From the NCBI RefSeq assembly GCF_005876835.1, contig NZ_PPSW01000024.1, positions 1 to 64,000 on the forward strand: a stretch of 64,000 bases of DNA. Reading direction: 5' to 3'. The notes under the pieces were generated by a model. That model was not told the origin of the DNA, did not search any database, and was given only the letters and a program-made list of their open reading frames with translations. Positions 63,852 to 64,000 of this stretch are shown here, piece after piece; position 1 is the first letter of the stretch, and every line of letters starts with the position of its first letter. The position numbers and the translations under genes are program-made. Source of the stretch: Pseudoalteromonas phenolica. GTDB lineage: Bacteria; Pseudomonadota; Gammaproteobacteria; Enterobacterales; Alteromonadaceae.

Positions 63852-64000
63852 TTAGCCTTTTAATTTAGCAACGAGTTGCTTAAGCGCCTGACCACGATGG
63901 CTCAGGGCATTTTTTTGCTCCTTGGTTAACTGTGCAGACGTGCATCCTTCGCTTGCTACATAAAACACCGGATCATAACCAAAGCCTTCACGGCCTTGTT
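63852..64000 (-). CDS. rdgB: XTP/dITP diphosphatase, C-terminal part (runs off the window)
   Basis: The minus strand from the window edge reads [17 protein letters not shown] ... [12 protein letters not shown] and ends in TAA at 63852-63854. This is the C-terminal signature of RdgB/Ham1, which removes non-canonical purine triphosphates (house-cleaning). About 48 codons are visible; the rest lies beyond 64000. It is upstream of hemW in the same operon, as in E. coli (rdgB-hemW). Confidence 0.93.
   Translation of the reverse strand, partial: QGREGFGYDPVFYVASEGCTSAQLTKEQKNALSHRGQALKQLVAKLKG

Noticed and set aside
1..64000. CRISPR array, prophage or transposase genes
   Set aside because: No regular spaced repeats and no integrase, transposase or phage structural genes were seen in any frame.

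Overview
The window looks like chromosomal core DNA of a marine gammaproteobacterium of the order Alteromonadales, most likely Pseudoalteromonas or a close relative. This rests on gene order, protein character and moderate AT-richness (by eye); no database search was possible. Nearly all of it is densely packed housekeeping genes. No prophage, integrase, transposase or CRISPR array was seen.

Layout. 1-7.3 kb: an Aer-like PAS chemoreceptor, an MDR oxidoreductase, gshA, a lytic-transglycosylase-like lipoprotein, then corB and ypjD on the minus strand. 7.4-16.8 kb: ffh and rpsP-rimM-trmD-rplS, the usual gammaproteobacterial block, split here by a haem-uptake island (hugZ, hmuV, hmuU, hmuT and a TonB-dependent receptor) with Fur-like boxes in its divergent promoter. 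17-19.5 kb: tyrA and pheA converge. pheA is preceded by a complete attenuator with an 18-residue, Phe-rich leader peptide that was not pre-called. 19.7-25.2 kb: signalling genes, namely a Cache-HAMP-PAS-GGDEF-EAL protein, a STAS protein and a REC-PP2C-kinase protein resembling the Shewanella CrsA/CrsR partner switch, with yciH between them. 25.4-33.6 kb: a GAF protein, a long fold-back repeat, an aminotransferase, cysE, xseA, guaB, guaA and tRNA-Trp. 33.6-43.8 kb: a HolD-like ORF with rimI, a hybrid histidine kinase, a PPTase, a MATE pump, prfC, argS and pdxH. 43.9-47.1 kb: tatD, ytjB and serB, with two tiny minus-strand ORFs that share a leader and a Gly-Gly motif followed by Cys-rich tails. 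These look like RiPP or bacteriocin-type precursors and are the best candidates for something undescribed. 47.3-55.5 kb: a periplasmic binding protein, then pdhR-aceE-aceF-lpdA with a near-perfect PdhR operator. 55.5-58.6 kb: a PHA operon phaB-phasin-phaC without phaA. 58.9-64 kb: an HBM-type sensor kinase whose phosphoacceptor His appears replaced by Gln, a DUF885 lipoprotein, hemW and the 3' end of rdgB.

How the genes work together. The haem genes form one iron-regulated uptake and breakdown route: outer-membrane receptor, periplasmic HmuT, HmuUV, then HugZ. The pdh genes make acetyl-CoA under pyruvate control, and the pha genes can store surplus acyl units as polyester. tyrA, pheA and the aminotransferase cover the ends of Phe/Tyr synthesis. 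guaB and guaA make GMP. Several start codons were moved from the longest ORF to sites with a better ribosome-binding site or family fit; each case is stated in its entry.
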